A program made the position numbers and the translations under genes. From Deltaproteobacteria bacterium HGW-Deltaproteobacteria-18 (GTDB lineage Bacteria; Desulfobacterota; Desulfovibrionia; Desulfovibrionales; Desulfomicrobiaceae), in NCBI GenBank assembly GCA_002841885.1, contig PHBE01000009.1:186001-250000 (forward strand): a stretch of DNA of 64,000 nt. The letters are read 5' to 3'. The notes under the pieces were generated by a model. It ran no database searches. It was not told the DNA's origin and saw nothing but the letters and a program-made list of their open reading frames with translations. Below, one piece after another: positions 34,579 through 42,840 of the stretch. Each line of letters starts with the position of its first letter. Position 1 is the first letter of the stretch.

Positions 34579-36024
34579 ATGCGCCTGGCTCTTGATTTTG
34601 AATCCCGTGAACCCGTTTACGCCCAGATCAGCCGTCATCTCCGGAGCAGCATCCTGTCCGACAACCTGCGGCCTGGCACCCGGCTGCAGGCGGTGCGGAC
34701 CCTGGCCGCGAATCTGGGGGTCAGTCGCGGCACGGTGGAGAGCGCCTACGCCGAACTCATGGCCGAGGGTCTCATCACTGCCCGGCAGGGCAGCGGTTTC
34801 TACGTGCTCCCCCATGCCCCGGGCGAGGGAAGGAATCCTCCCCTGTCCGGCGGCTGGCCGGCATGGCAGGGGCGCCTCAGCTATGGCGGCTTCGAGGCCA
34901 TGAGCGCCTATCTGCCGGAGGTCAGCCGGAAAACGGACTGGATCGCCCTTGACGGCGGTGCGTGCGACCCGCGCCTGTTTCCCATGGACGAGTTCCGCAA
35001 GCTCTTAAGCCAAGTCATGCGCCGGGACGGGGTGGCCGCCGTGGAGTACGGGGAGATCGCTGGGTACCGCCCCCTGCGCGCGACCCTGGCCCAGGTGCTG
35101 GCCAGTCAGGGCATCCAGACGGATGCTGACAGCATCCTGATCACGGCCGGTTCGCAGCAGGCCCTGTCCCTGGTCACCGGGCTCATCCTGTCGCCCGGCG
35201 AGACCGTCGTGGTCGAGGGGCCGACCTACGCCGGGGCCCTGGACGTTTTCCGTGCCCGTGGCCTGCGTATCCTGACCGTCGGCGTAGGCGAGGAAGGCAT
35301 GGATATGCAGGAGTTGGAGGCGATCCTGTCCCGACACAGGGTCGGGCTCATCTACACCATCCCCAATTTTCACAACCCCACGGGCGCGTGTCTGGACGGG
35401 CAGCGCCGCAGGCAGCTCATCAGCCTGGCCGGGCGCTTCGACGTGCCCATCCTCGAAGACGATTATGTCGGCGACATCCGCTACGAGGGCAGGGCCCAGC
35501 CCACCCTCAAGTCCCTGGACCCCGACGGCCGCGTCATCTACATGAGCACCTTCTCCAAGATGCTCATCCCCGGCCTGCGCGTGGGCTTCGTGGTCGCCGA
35601 CGGCCCGGTCTACGCCCACCTGCTGCGCTCCAAGCGCTGTCACGACCTGGCTACCTGCAACCTGATTCAGCGCGCCCTGCGCGACTACGTCTCCGTGGGC
35701 CGCTACCACGCCCATCTGCAACGTTCCTGCACTCTCTACCGCAGGCGCCGTGACGCCATGCTGGCCGCCCTGGAGCGGCACATGCCCTCCGGCGCAAGCT
35801 GGACGCGGCCCAAAGGGGGGCTGTTCATCTGGTTGCGCCTGCCCGAACACATGATGGCCTCGGACCTTCTGCCCAAGGCCTGCGCGCAAGGCGTGATCTT
35901 CGCGCCGGGAGGGAATTTTTACCTCGACCCGGCCGAGGGCGAGGGGAGCATGCGGCTCAATTTCGCCTCCAACACGGAAGCGGTGATCGAAGAGGGGGTG
36001 CGGCGGCTGGGCAATGCCATGTAG
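34579..36024 (+). CDS. MocR/PdxR-type transcriptional regulator (GntR HTH fused to aminotransferase domain)
   Basis: 481 residues. The N-terminal GntR winged helix-turn-helix (about 10-75) has GTRLQAVRTLAANLGVSRGT and ITARQGSGFYV. The rest is a fold-type I aminotransferase domain with PLP lysine K327 in STFSKMLIPGLRVGF and substrate-type motifs IPNFHNPTGA and LEDDYVGDIRYEG. MocR proteins sense PLP or an amino compound and often control an adjacent transporter or synthesis gene; here the divergent EamA gene is the obvious target. I use the ATG at 34579 with its AGGAGGAAGGG site; the longer frame to 34507 would read through the operator. Confidence 0.92.
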   Translation: MRLALDFESREPVYAQISRHLRSSILSDNLRPGTRLQAVRTLAANLGVSRGTVESAYAELMAEGLITARQGSGFYVLPHAPGEGRNPPLSGGWPAWQGRLSYGGFEAMSAYLPEVSRKTDWIALDGGACDPRLFPMDEFRKLLSQVMRRDGVAAVEYGEIAGYRPLRATLAQVLASQGIQTDADSILITAGSQQALSLVTGLILSPGETVVVEGPTYAGALDVFRARGLRILTVGVGEEGMDMQELEAILSRHRVGLIYTIPNFHNPTGACLDGQRRRQLISLAGRFDVPILEDDYVGDIRYEGRAQPTLKSLDPDGRVIYMSTFSKMLIPGLRVGFVVADGPVYAHLLRSKRCHDLATCNLIQRALRDYVSVGRYHAHLQRSCTLYRRRRDAMLAALERHMPSGASWTRPKGGLFIWLRLPEHMMASDLLPKACAQGVIFAPGGNFYLDPAEGEGSMRLNFASNTEAVIEEGVRRLGNAM

Positions 36025-36084
36025 GGGCGAAAAATCTTTTGCCCGAATGAAACCATGATCAACCATGCACGGCCAAACAATGAC

Positions 36085-36320
36085 CCGTAGGGGCGGACCT
36101 ACGTGTCCGCCCTCTTCCGCGTGTCCGCCCTGATCCATCAACACACCTGAAATCAAGGGGTTTACCAGGACTGGCCGAACACGCAGGTCCGAAGAAGGGC
36201 GGACACGCAGGTCCGAAGAAGGGCGGACACGCAGGTCCGAAGAAGGGCGAACACGCAGGCTCGAAGAAGGGCGGACACGCAGGTCCGAAGAAGGGCGAAC
36301 ACGCAGGTCCGCCCCTACGG
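36085..36320. repeat. Composite REP-like element with 28-bp inverted ends
   Basis: Ends at 36085-36112 (CCGTAGGGGCGGACCTACGT...) and 36293-36320 (...CGCCCCTACGG) are inverted copies matching at 26 of 28 positions. Between them lie further inverted half-units on the left and the 24-bp direct repeats on the right. The same CGTAGGGGC...GCCCCTACG termini bound two further elements, inside and just after the neighbouring transposase gene. Confidence 0.85.
36191..36310. repeat. Five tandem 24-bp repeats
   Basis: Five back-to-back units starting GAAGAAGGGCG(G/A)ACACGCAG at 36191, 36215, 36239, 36263 and 36287, plus a partial unit at 36177-36190. Units 3 and 5 carry the G-to-A variant and unit 3 a further two-base change near its end. 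No spacers, so not CRISPR. They are expansions of the right arm of the surrounding REP-like element. Confidence 0.9.
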
Positions 36321-36460
36321 AAATCGTGTAAATTTTTCGTCTATTCTGTAATCAGAAATCCTGTGTTTGAACGTTGGCAACGGTTGTATGTTGCCAAATG
36401 CACGTGGCCGCCCTTGAGCGGGTTTGCCCTGCTGCGCGATGTTCTCACACAGGAGAAAAA

Positions 36461-37119
36461 ATGCCGTACAATCCCAAGATCCATCGTCGTCGATCAATCA
36501 GGCTGCAAAATTATGATTATTCCCAACCCGGTACGTATTTCCTGACCATTTGCGTGCAGGACCGGGCGTGTCTGTTTGGCGATGTGGTGGATGGGGAAAT
36601 GCGGTTGAATGATGCGGGGACCATGGTGACGCGTTGGTATAATGAATTGGCGCAAAAATTTGGCGATGTTGGGTGTGACGCCTGGGTGTGCATGCCCAAT
36701 CATGTACATTGCATTGTCATGAACACCGGTTCTGTGCGGCCGGATGATGACCCCGTAGGGGCGGCCTGTGTGTCCGCCCTCCTGCATGTCGGTCAGAATT
36801 GGGCGAACACGCAGGTTCGCCCCTACGTCGTGTGGTGCAATGGTTTAAAACCATGTCAACAAATGAATATATTCGTGGCGTCCGTCACCATGGATGGCAA
36901 CCGTTTCCCGGTCGATTATGGCAACGCAATTATTGGGAACACATCGTCCGCGATGAAGCGGAATTGAACCGCATCCGGGAATATATCGTCACCAATCCTG
37001 TCCGATGGGAAATGGGCAGGTTGCATCCGGATTATGGTGCTGGGACAGCGCGTGAAGAACCGGCCATGTATGGTCCTGACGGCGTGTGGCGCGTAGACGA
37101 TGCGGATTGGATGGTGTGA
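36461..37119 (+). pseudogene. REP-associated tyrosine transposase (RAYT, IS200-like), split by a repeat insertion
   Basis: Frame 1 (from ATG 36461) gives the N-terminal half: GTYFLTICVQDRACLFG and the HUH pair in CMPNHVHCIVMN. Frame 2 (ending 37119) gives the C-terminal half: VVQWFKTMSTNEYIRGV, WQRNYWEHIVRDEAEL with the catalytic Tyr, and IREYIVTNPVRWE. The switch falls at the repeat in 36754-36827. Removing exactly those 74 bases joins the frames into one 194-residue protein, a normal RAYT length. RAYTs are single-copy domesticated transposases that mobilise REP hairpins. As it stands the protein is truncated before the catalytic Tyr, so probably inactive. Confidence 0.85.
36754..36827. repeat. 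REP-like element inserted in the transposase gene
   Basis: 74 bp bounded by CGTAGGGGCGGCC (left) and GTTCGCCCCTACG (right), an imperfect hairpin of the same family as 36085-36320. Its length is 2 modulo 3, which exactly explains the frame change in the host gene. Confidence 0.82.
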
Positions 37120-37123
37120 TGCC

Positions 37124-37220
37124 CCGTAGGGGCAGGCCCCTGTGCCTGCCCAATTTTTGGCCAGTACCTGCGCGATTTTGGGGCACAGAAGAAGGGCGGC
37201 CACGGGGGGCCGCCCCTACG
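37124..37220. repeat. REP-like element downstream of the transposase, overlapping the trmJ stop
   Basis: 97 bp bounded by CCGTAGGGGCAGGCCCC and GGGGCCGCCCCTACG. Starts 4 bases after the transposase stop. Its right end overlaps the last codon positions of the convergent trmJ gene, whose TAG stop (37216-37218) is part of the CCTACG terminus. The centre contains another GAAGAAGGGCGG stretch related to the 24-bp unit. Confidence 0.8.
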
Positions 37221-37962
37221 CCCCCCTGCCCTTGGCGATGCCGACGATCCGTTTCATCTGGCGGCACAGGCCCATGAGCAGGTTGTATTCGTTCAGGCGC
37301 GGGTTGATGCGGTTGAAGAAGCGTTTCAGGGGGAGCATGAAATATTCGGGGTTGTCCTTGTTGAGGAAGTCGATCTCGATCAGGGTCTCGCGCAACTGGT
37401 TGAAGAGCACTTCCCGCTCTTCGTTGTTTATGTAGCGATCCTTGGGCTGCCCCGCCGTCTTGAAGGGTTTGGTCATGGATTTCTTGAAGCACTCGTAGAG
37501 CACGACCATGACCGCCTGACTCAGGTTCAGCGAGGTCAGGTTGTCGGTGGTGGGGATGGTCAGGAGCTGGTTGCAGAGGTCGGTTTCCTCGTTGGTCAGG
37601 CCTTTGTCCTCGGGGCCGAAGACGATGGCGATCTTGCCCCCTGCATTGCGCTGTTCGGTGATGCGCGGGGCGGCCTCCTCCGGCGTCTGGATGGCTTGGC
37701 GCCAGCCGCCTGTTCTGGCCGTTGTGCCGTAGGAAAAGGAATAGGGCGCCAGCGCCTCGGCCAGGGTCTGGTGGATGCGGACGCTTTCCAGCAGGAGCCC
37801 TGCATGATGGGTGGCCAGGGGCAGGGCCTTGTCCAGATCCCAGTTCAATGGGTCCACCAGCACGATCTGGCCGCAGCCCATGTTCAGGCAGGCCCGGGCC
37901 ACCGAGCCGATATTCTCCGGAAACTTGGGCCTGCAGAGGATTACGTCGATGTTCTCAAGCAT
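37216..37962 (-). CDS. trmJ: tRNA (cytidine/uridine-2'-O-)-methyltransferase TrmJ-like, SpoU/TrmH family
   Basis: 248 residues. SPOUT-fold methyltransferase with motif 1 RPKFPENIGSVARACLNMG, motif 2 IVFGPEDKGLTNEE and motif 3 IPTTDNLTSLNLSQAVMVVLYE, the three TrmH signatures. The C-terminal helical extension (about 165-248) is as in TrmJ, which methylates position 32 of tRNA. Starts 9 bases after ychF ends, so co-transcribed with it. The last residues (KGRGA) and stop run into a REP-like element. Confidence 0.88.
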   Translation of the reverse strand: MLENIDVILCRPKFPENIGSVARACLNMGCGQIVLVDPLNWDLDKALPLATHHAGLLLESVRIHQTLAEALAPYSFSYGTTARTGGWRQAIQTPEEAAPRITEQRNAGGKIAIVFGPEDKGLTNEETDLCNQLLTIPTTDNLTSLNLSQAVMVVLYECFKKSMTKPFKTAGQPKDRYINNEEREVLFNQLRETLIEIDFLNKDNPEYFMLPLKRFFNRINPRLNEYNLLMGLCRQMKRIVGIAKGRGA

Positions 37963-37971
37963 CCGGACTCT

Positions 37972-39072
37972 CTAGACGTTGAAGAGGAAGTGCACCACGT
38001 CGCCGTCCTTGAGCACGTACTCCTTGCCCTCGACCCGCAGTACCCCGGCGGCGCGGCATTTGGCCTCGCTGCCGTGCTTGACGTAGTCGTCATAGGCGAT
38101 GACCTCGGCCCGGATGAAGCCGCGCTCGAAGTCCGTGTGGATCACGCCAGCGCCCTGGGGAGCCTTGCAGCCCTGGTGGATGGTCCAGGCGCGCACTTCC
38201 TTGGGTCCGGCCGTGAAGTAGGAGCACAGCCCAAGCATTTCATAGCCCGTGCGGATGACCAGATCCAGGCCCGATTCGCTGACTCCGTAGGAGGCCAGAA
38301 ATTCCTGCGCTTCCTCGGGGGTAAGCCCGACCAGCTCTTCCTCGATGCGGGCCGAAATTTTTACGGCGCAGGCGCCCCGTGCCGCGGCCAGTTCACGGAC
38401 TTTGGTAACGAAGTGGTTGTCCTCGGCCAGCGCGGCCTCATCCACGTTCATGCCGAAGATGACCGGCTTGAAGGTGATCAGCAGCAGGTCCTTGCGCAGT
38501 TCCGCGCCCAGGTCGCTCCTGAGCTCCTCCATTTCCGAGGCGGGCTTGCCCGTGTTCAGGTGGGCCGTGAGTCGCTGCAAAAGGTCCAGCTGCGGAGCGA
38601 GGCGCTTGTCGGCCCTGATTTGTTTGGACAGGCGTTCGGCCTTGCGCTCCACGGCCTGCAGGTCGGCCAGGATCAGCTCCGTGTCGATGACCTCGATGTC
38701 GCGGATGGGGTCCACGGATCCGTCCACGTGGATGACGTCGTCGTTCTCGAAGCAGCGCACCACGTGCAGGATGGCGTCGCATTCGCGGATGTTGGCCAGG
38801 AACTGGTTGCCTAGCCCCTCACCCTGGCTCGCGCCCTTGACCAGCCCGGCGATGTCGATGAAATCCACCGTGGCCTGGATTATCTTCTGTGAGTTCACCA
38901 ACTCCAGCAGTTTGGCCAGACGCGAATCCGGCACCGGGACCACGGCCTTGTTGGGCTCGATGGTGCAGAAGGGGTAGTTGGCGCTTTCGGCATTCTGGGC
39001 CTTGGTCAGCGCGTTGAAGAGGGTGGATTTGCCTACGTTTGGCAGGCCCACGATGCCTATGCTCAGTCCCAT
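37972..39072 (-). CDS. ychF: Redox-regulated ATPase/GTPase YchF (Obg family)
   Basis: 366 residues. G1 GLPNVGKSTLFNALTKAQ; the Obg-type switch stretch (NYPFCTIEPNKAVVPVPD); G3 DIAGLVKGASQGEGLGNQFL; and a C-terminal TGS-like domain (TIHQGCKAPQGAGVIHTDFE to VHFLFNV). Ribosome-associated P-loop NTPase preferring ATP in studied members, linked to translation and oxidative-stress response. AAGGAG site before the ATG. First gene of the ychF-trmJ pair. Confidence 0.95.
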   Translation of the reverse strand: MGLSIGIVGLPNVGKSTLFNALTKAQNAESANYPFCTIEPNKAVVPVPDSRLAKLLELVNSQKIIQATVDFIDIAGLVKGASQGEGLGNQFLANIRECDAILHVVRCFENDDVIHVDGSVDPIRDIEVIDTELILADLQAVERKAERLSKQIRADKRLAPQLDLLQRLTAHLNTGKPASEMEELRSDLGAELRKDLLLITFKPVIFGMNVDEAALAEDNHFVTKVRELAAARGACAVKISARIEEELVGLTPEEAQEFLASYGVSESGLDLVIRTGYEMLGLCSYFTAGPKEVRAWTIHQGCKAPQGAGVIHTDFERGFIRAEVIAYDDYVKHGSEAKCRAAGVLRVEGKEYVLKDGDVVHFLFNV

Positions 39073-39492
39073 GATATCTCCTTCATTCCCGTCCCGTCAG
39101 CAGGGCCGCAAGCGTGGTCCCGTCAGGCGCAGGGAGCGACGCTCCTGCGCAGTGGATTCTTATGCCGGCTGGCGTCTGTATGGTGGGAATGGTTTGCGTG
39201 CGAATTGCCCGCGACCGTCTCCCGGTCGCAAGGTCGCGAACCCATAATATGATCGTCCCCATGACGCAAGACGAGATATGGCGTGGCAATTTCGGGGCGC
39301 AGACCCGTCGGGTGGGAGTTTGCGGTCGGGACACACCGGCAAAGTGGGAATAATCGTGGCCGTTTCCAAGGCACGGTGGAAAAAATCATTGTCACTTCCG
39401 CGGGATTGCCTCCCTGGTCCGCATGGAAGGATTTGAGCTTTCCCGCGAAGGAGTATAAGCCGCCCGTATCACGAATCGTGAGGGGGAAAATT
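39073..39492. other. Intergenic region with two hairpins
   Basis: About 420 bases between divergent ychF and the aminotransferase gene. Contains hairpin 39127-39150 (GCGCAGGGAGC / GCTCCTGCGC, one bulge) and hairpin 39211-39229 (GCGACCG / CGGTCGC, 5-base loop). No T-runs follow. The aminotransferase frame is open back to 39283, but composition and lack of a ribosome site argue that this part is untranslated. No RNA gene recognised. Confidence 0.45.
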
Positions 39493-40647
39493 ATGAACGA
39501 ATGCCGCATCAACCCATGCTGCCAGGACCTGAGCTCCTTCAAGGTCATGGACGTGCTGGAGCGGGCTTGCGCGCTGGAGAAGCAGGGCCGGGACATCGTG
39601 CACCTGCAGATCGGCGAGCCCGACTTCGACACGCCCGAGTGTGTCAAGGACGCCGCCTGCAAGGCCATCCGCGACGGGCGCTGCCAATATACCCATTCCC
39701 TGGGCATCATCGAACTGCGCGAGGCCATCTGCGCGCACTATCACGCCAAATACGGCGTCGAGGTTCATCCCGATCAGGTGCTTGTCACTTCGGGCACCTC
39801 GCCGTCCATGCTGCTGGCGTTTTCGCTCCTGCTCCAGCCCGGCGACCGGGTGCTGCTCTCGGACCCGAGCTATGCCTGCTATCCCAATTTCATCCGCTTC
39901 ACCGGCGCGGTGGCGGATTTCGTGCCCGTGCGCGAAGAGGACGGCTTCCAGTTCCGCGTCGATCAGGTCAAGGCCCGCATGGCCGACGACGTGCGCGGCA
40001 TTCTGGTCAATTCCCCGTCCAACCCCACCGGGACCCTGGTCAGCCCCGAGGTGTACTGCGGCCTGGCCGAACTCGGCGTGCCGCTCTTTTCCGACGAGAT
40101 CTACCACGGGCTTGTCTATGAGGGGCAGGAGCATACGGCCCTTGAGTTCACGGACAACTGCTTTGTCTTCAACGGCTTTTCCAAGCTCTACGCCATGACC
40201 GGCTGGCGGCTCGGGTACGTCATCGCCCCCAAGGGCTACATGAAGCGGCTGCAGACCATGCAGCAGAATTTTTTCCTGTGCACCAGTTCCATTGCCCAGT
40301 GGGCCGGTGTGGCCGCCCTGACCCAGGCGGGGCCGGACGTAGAGCGCATGAAGGCCGTCTACGACCAGCGCCGCCGGTACATGATCGATCGCCTCAGGGA
40401 GCTGGGATTCGGCATCAAGGTCGAGCCCACGGGCGCATTCTACGTCTTTGCCAACGCGAAGAAATACACGGGCGACTCCATGCAGTTCACTTTCGACCTG
40501 CTGGAAAAGGCTGGTGTGGGTGTGGCTCCGGGCGTGGATTTCGGACCCGGCGGCGAGGGTTACATCCGTTTTTCCTACGCCAATTCCATCGAGAACATCG
40601 AAGAGGGCATGCTCCGTCTTGAAAAATATCTTGGAGGATTGAAATGA
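39493..40647 (+). CDS. Class I/II pyridoxal-phosphate aminotransferase
   Basis: 384 residues. Fold-type I aminotransferase of the aspartate-aminotransferase group: IGEPDFDTPE, VNSPSNPTGTL, the PLP lysine K231 in VFNGFSKLYAMTGWRLGY, and a C-terminal RFSYANSIENIEEG with the carboxylate-binding Arg. The amino-acid substrate is not predictable. The ATG at 39493 follows GAGGGGG. The ferredoxin gene overlaps its stop (ATGA), an unusual partner that hints at a redox-linked amino-acid pathway. Confidence 0.92.
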   Translation: MNECRINPCCQDLSSFKVMDVLERACALEKQGRDIVHLQIGEPDFDTPECVKDAACKAIRDGRCQYTHSLGIIELREAICAHYHAKYGVEVHPDQVLVTSGTSPSMLLAFSLLLQPGDRVLLSDPSYACYPNFIRFTGAVADFVPVREEDGFQFRVDQVKARMADDVRGILVNSPSNPTGTLVSPEVYCGLAELGVPLFSDEIYHGLVYEGQEHTALEFTDNCFVFNGFSKLYAMTGWRLGYVIAPKGYMKRLQTMQQNFFLCTSSIAQWAGVAALTQAGPDVERMKAVYDQRRRYMIDRLRELGFGIKVEPTGAFYVFANAKKYTGDSMQFTFDLLEKAGVGVAPGVDFGPGGEGYIRFSYANSIENIEEGMLRLEKYLGGLK

Positions 40648-40838
40648 ACATGGTCGAAGTGGCCCTGAACCAGCCCTGCTGTTCCGGATGCCTGGCCTGC
40701 GTTGAGCTGGCGCCGGAGATTTTCGCCTACGACGAAGACGCCCACGTGGCCATGATCCTGCAAAACCCCTGCGAAGAGGATCTGGCCCGCAAGGTCGTGT
40801 CCTACTGTCCGGACGACTGCATCGAGATCATCGAGTAG
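40644..40838 (+). CDS. Small [4Fe-4S] ferredoxin
   Basis: 64 residues. Cluster ligands C13, C16 and C19 in CCSGCLACVELAP and a distal Cys before Pro (YCPDDC), the single-cluster ferredoxin pattern of Desulfovibrio ferredoxin I type, with acidic surface. Translation-coupled to the aminotransferase (ATGA). Electron carrier in the cytosol. Followed by a strong terminator. Confidence 0.9.
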   Translation: MNMVEVALNQPCCSGCLACVELAPEIFAYDEDAHVAMILQNPCEEDLARKVVSYCPDDCIEIIE

Positions 40839-40863
40839 ATGGCATTGAGAAAGAAGTGAAAAA

Positions 40864-40894
40864 GGGCGCTCCATTCGGGGCGCCCTCATTTTTT
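40864..40894 (+). terminator. Rho-independent terminator after the ferredoxin gene
   Basis: Stem GGGCGC (40864-40869) / GCGCCC (40880-40885), extended by inner CC/GG pairs, followed by a six-T run at 40889-40894. Confidence 0.85.
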
Positions 40895-40909
40895 GCAGGC
40901 ATGCCGCGC

Positions 40910-41212
40910 TCAGGCGGCGCTTCGCGGGTTGACTTCGCGTTCCAGTTTTTCACCAAGATTTTGCGCCGCGACTTCAAGTTCATAGTGTGATTGCAGGTTC
41001 ATCCACGACTGCGGATCAACTCCAAAATAGCGACCGAGCCTTAGAGCCGTGTCCGCGCTGATGGCTCTTTTTCCGTGCACTATTTCATTGATGCGGCGAG
41101 GAGGAACGCTGATGGCCTTGGCCAGGGCATATTGGGTGATGGCCAGAGGTTTCATGAAATCCTCCAGCAGAATTTCCCCGGGATGGATGGGGTCTGGGAT
41201 CAGGTTTTTCAT
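40910..41212 (-). CDS. higA: HigA-family antitoxin (XRE helix-turn-helix)
   Basis: 100 residues. HigA/VapI-type HTH: PIHPGEILLEDFMKPLAITQYALAK-type start (motifs HPGEILLEDF and ITQYALAKAI), PPRRINEIVHGKRAI recognition helix and DTALRLGRYFG. Neutralises HigB and represses the operon in known systems. The ATG at 41212 has GGAGGAAAG upstream; the open frame to 41227 shares bases with the toxin stop. Lies directly downstream of the toxin gene, the usual higBA order. Confidence 0.92.
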   Translation of the reverse strand: MKNLIPDPIHPGEILLEDFMKPLAITQYALAKAISVPPRRINEIVHGKRAISADTALRLGRYFGVDPQSWMNLQSHYELEVAAQNLGEKLEREVNPRSAA

Positions 41213-41226
41213 GGTGCTTTCCTCCA

Positions 41227-41508
41227 TTAATGATAATCCACGATTTCGACATCATGCGCATTGCCGTCCCGCCATATGAAACAGATGCGCCATTGTTCAT
41301 TGATACGTATGCTGTGTTGTCCAGACCGGTCTCCTGACAGGCTTTCGAGTCGGTTGCCCGGAGGCACGCGAAGAAAGTTCAGTTCAACAGCCGCATGAAG
41401 TTGCAGAAGCTTGCGAAGGGAAACCCGCTGAATGTCAGGGGGAATTTTTCGCGAGGTTCGCTCACGGAAGAGTTTATCGGTTTCCTTGCATGCAAATGAT
41501 ACGATCAT
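41227..41508 (-). CDS. higB: HigB-family toxin (RelE-like mRNA interferase)
   Basis: 93 residues. HigB signatures: FACKETDKLFRERTSRKIP near the start, KLLQLHAAVELNFLRVPPGNRLESL and the C-terminal INEQWRICFIWRDGNAHDVEIVDYH with the basic/His residues used for ribosome-dependent mRNA cleavage. Complete pair with higA. Its promoter must lie in the 110 bases shared with the divergent SlyD-methyltransferase gene. Confidence 0.92.
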   Translation of the reverse strand: MIVSFACKETDKLFRERTSRKIPPDIQRVSLRKLLQLHAAVELNFLRVPPGNRLESLSGDRSGQHSIRINEQWRICFIWRDGNAHDVEIVDYH

Positions 41509-41618
41509 GAATGACTAATAACGCCTGGCGTTCATATTGGCAACACCGCTTGACTGCCCTGCCAGGTTTCTTATTGATTAACCTTATCATTTATTTGCGA
41601 ATACAACCGGAGGCAGTC

Positions 41619-42818
41619 ATGACCGCCATTTCCACCGATACCCTGGCCAATATCCAGTTCCGTCTGCACTGGGAGGAGCATGGAATTCGCCATGAGGACA
41701 GTTTTTTTGCCCAGAACGTGAACCTGTGGCGGGATGTATTTCCCGGCGGGCTTGAAAAGGAGATTCTGGGGATGACGGAGGGGGAGTCCCGTTTTGTCGA
41801 CCTTCAGCCCGGAGTGCATGTGCCGGTGCGGGACATGCGGAAAGTCATGACGGTGCCGCGCAAGGCGTTCAAGGCTCCCGTTGGGGAGACCGTTATCGAG
41901 CCGCTGCAGGGCCGCTTCTATCCCCAGGGAGTGCTGCGCGGCCTGCCCGGAATCTACCCGCAGAACGTCCAGCCCTTTCGTGTCATCAATACCGGCACTG
42001 ACACGCTGACCGTCGATCTGAATCATCCGCTGGCCGATCTGGAGGCGCGGCTCGAGATCACACCTCTTGCGGTCTGGCCCAAGCAGGCGGAATTCGGCGG
42101 GCAGTGCAAGGACTGGCTTTGCGCCCTGACCGACGGACCGGGGCTCAAGCGCAAAGCGGACAGGGGAACGGATTTCGGTCTCGACGCGCCTCTGGAAAAG
42201 CCGCTGGGTACGAGCGAAGCCGATTTCTACGCCACGCCTCGAAAGGTCGCTCATGTGGATAGCCAGGCGCTTGAAAACATCGGCAAGGTTTACGATCGCC
42301 TTTTGTCCGGCAGGAAAAGGATTCTGGACCTCATGGCCGGCTGGCAGTCGCATCTGCCGGATGGCGTCACGGCCACGGGTCTGGGCATGAACGAGGAGGA
42401 GATGAATGAAAATCCTGCCCTCTCGTCCCACGTGGTGCATGATCTCAATGCCGATCCGGTGCTGCCGTTTGCCGATGGCGCTTTTGACACCGTGATCTGC
42501 AGCCTGTCAGTGGAATACCTGACCCGGCCCCTTGAGGTCTTCGCCGAGATCGCCCGGGTGCTGGAGCCCGGCGGAGTGTGCGTCATGGTCTTTTCGCATC
42601 GCTGGTTCCCGGACCAGGCCGTGCGCATCTGGACCGAGCTGCATGAGTATGAGCGCGTATCCTTGGTCACGGAGTATTTTCGCCTCGGCGGAAGCTTCGG
42701 GGACGTGTCCACCCTGTCGGATCGCGGCTGGCCACGGCCCATGGATGCAAGGGACCGCTATTATCCCATGATCCAGCATTCCGATCCCGTGCATGCAGTG
42801 TGGGCTATGCGACGGTGA
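41619..42818 (+). CDS. SlyD-like FKBP domain fused to a class I SAM methyltransferase
   Basis: 399 residues. Residues about 1-170 resemble a SlyD-type FKBP: FPGGLEKEILGMTEGESR matches the PGLE-GM-GE core, and TLTVDLNHPLADLEARLEI matches the SlyD VDxNHPLAG signature. Residues about 225-399 are a methyltransferase: an unusual motif I (ILDLMAGWQSHLP, not GxGxG), VVHDLNADPVLPFADGAFD and ARVLEPGGVCVMVFSHRWF. The C-terminal family exists alone in other organisms with a similar LMSSWVSHLP-type motif. Substrate unknown. The ATG at 41619 has CCGGAGGC upstream; the frame open to 41511 has no ribosome site and overlaps the higB promoter region. Ends at a strong terminator. Confidence 0.8.
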   Translation: MTAISTDTLANIQFRLHWEEHGIRHEDSFFAQNVNLWRDVFPGGLEKEILGMTEGESRFVDLQPGVHVPVRDMRKVMTVPRKAFKAPVGETVIEPLQGRFYPQGVLRGLPGIYPQNVQPFRVINTGTDTLTVDLNHPLADLEARLEITPLAVWPKQAEFGGQCKDWLCALTDGPGLKRKADRGTDFGLDAPLEKPLGTSEADFYATPRKVAHVDSQALENIGKVYDRLLSGRKRILDLMAGWQSHLPDGVTATGLGMNEEEMNENPALSSHVVHDLNADPVLPFADGAFDTVICSLSVEYLTRPLEVFAEIARVLEPGGVCVMVFSHRWFPDQAVRIWTELHEYERVSLVTEYFRLGGSFGDVSTLSDRGWPRPMDARDRYYPMIQHSDPVHAVWAMRR

Positions 42819-42840
42819 TGTCCGCCTGAAACCGATGCGC

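Noticed and set aside
36177-36320. Possible CRISPR array
   Set aside because: The 24-bp units are directly adjacent with no unique spacers and no cas genes; they are tandem repeats within a REP-like element.
39283-39492. N-terminal 70-residue extension of the aminotransferase
   Set aside because: No ribosome site, composition unlike the enzyme, region contains hairpins, and the ATG at 39493 gives the normal family length with a GAGGGGG site.
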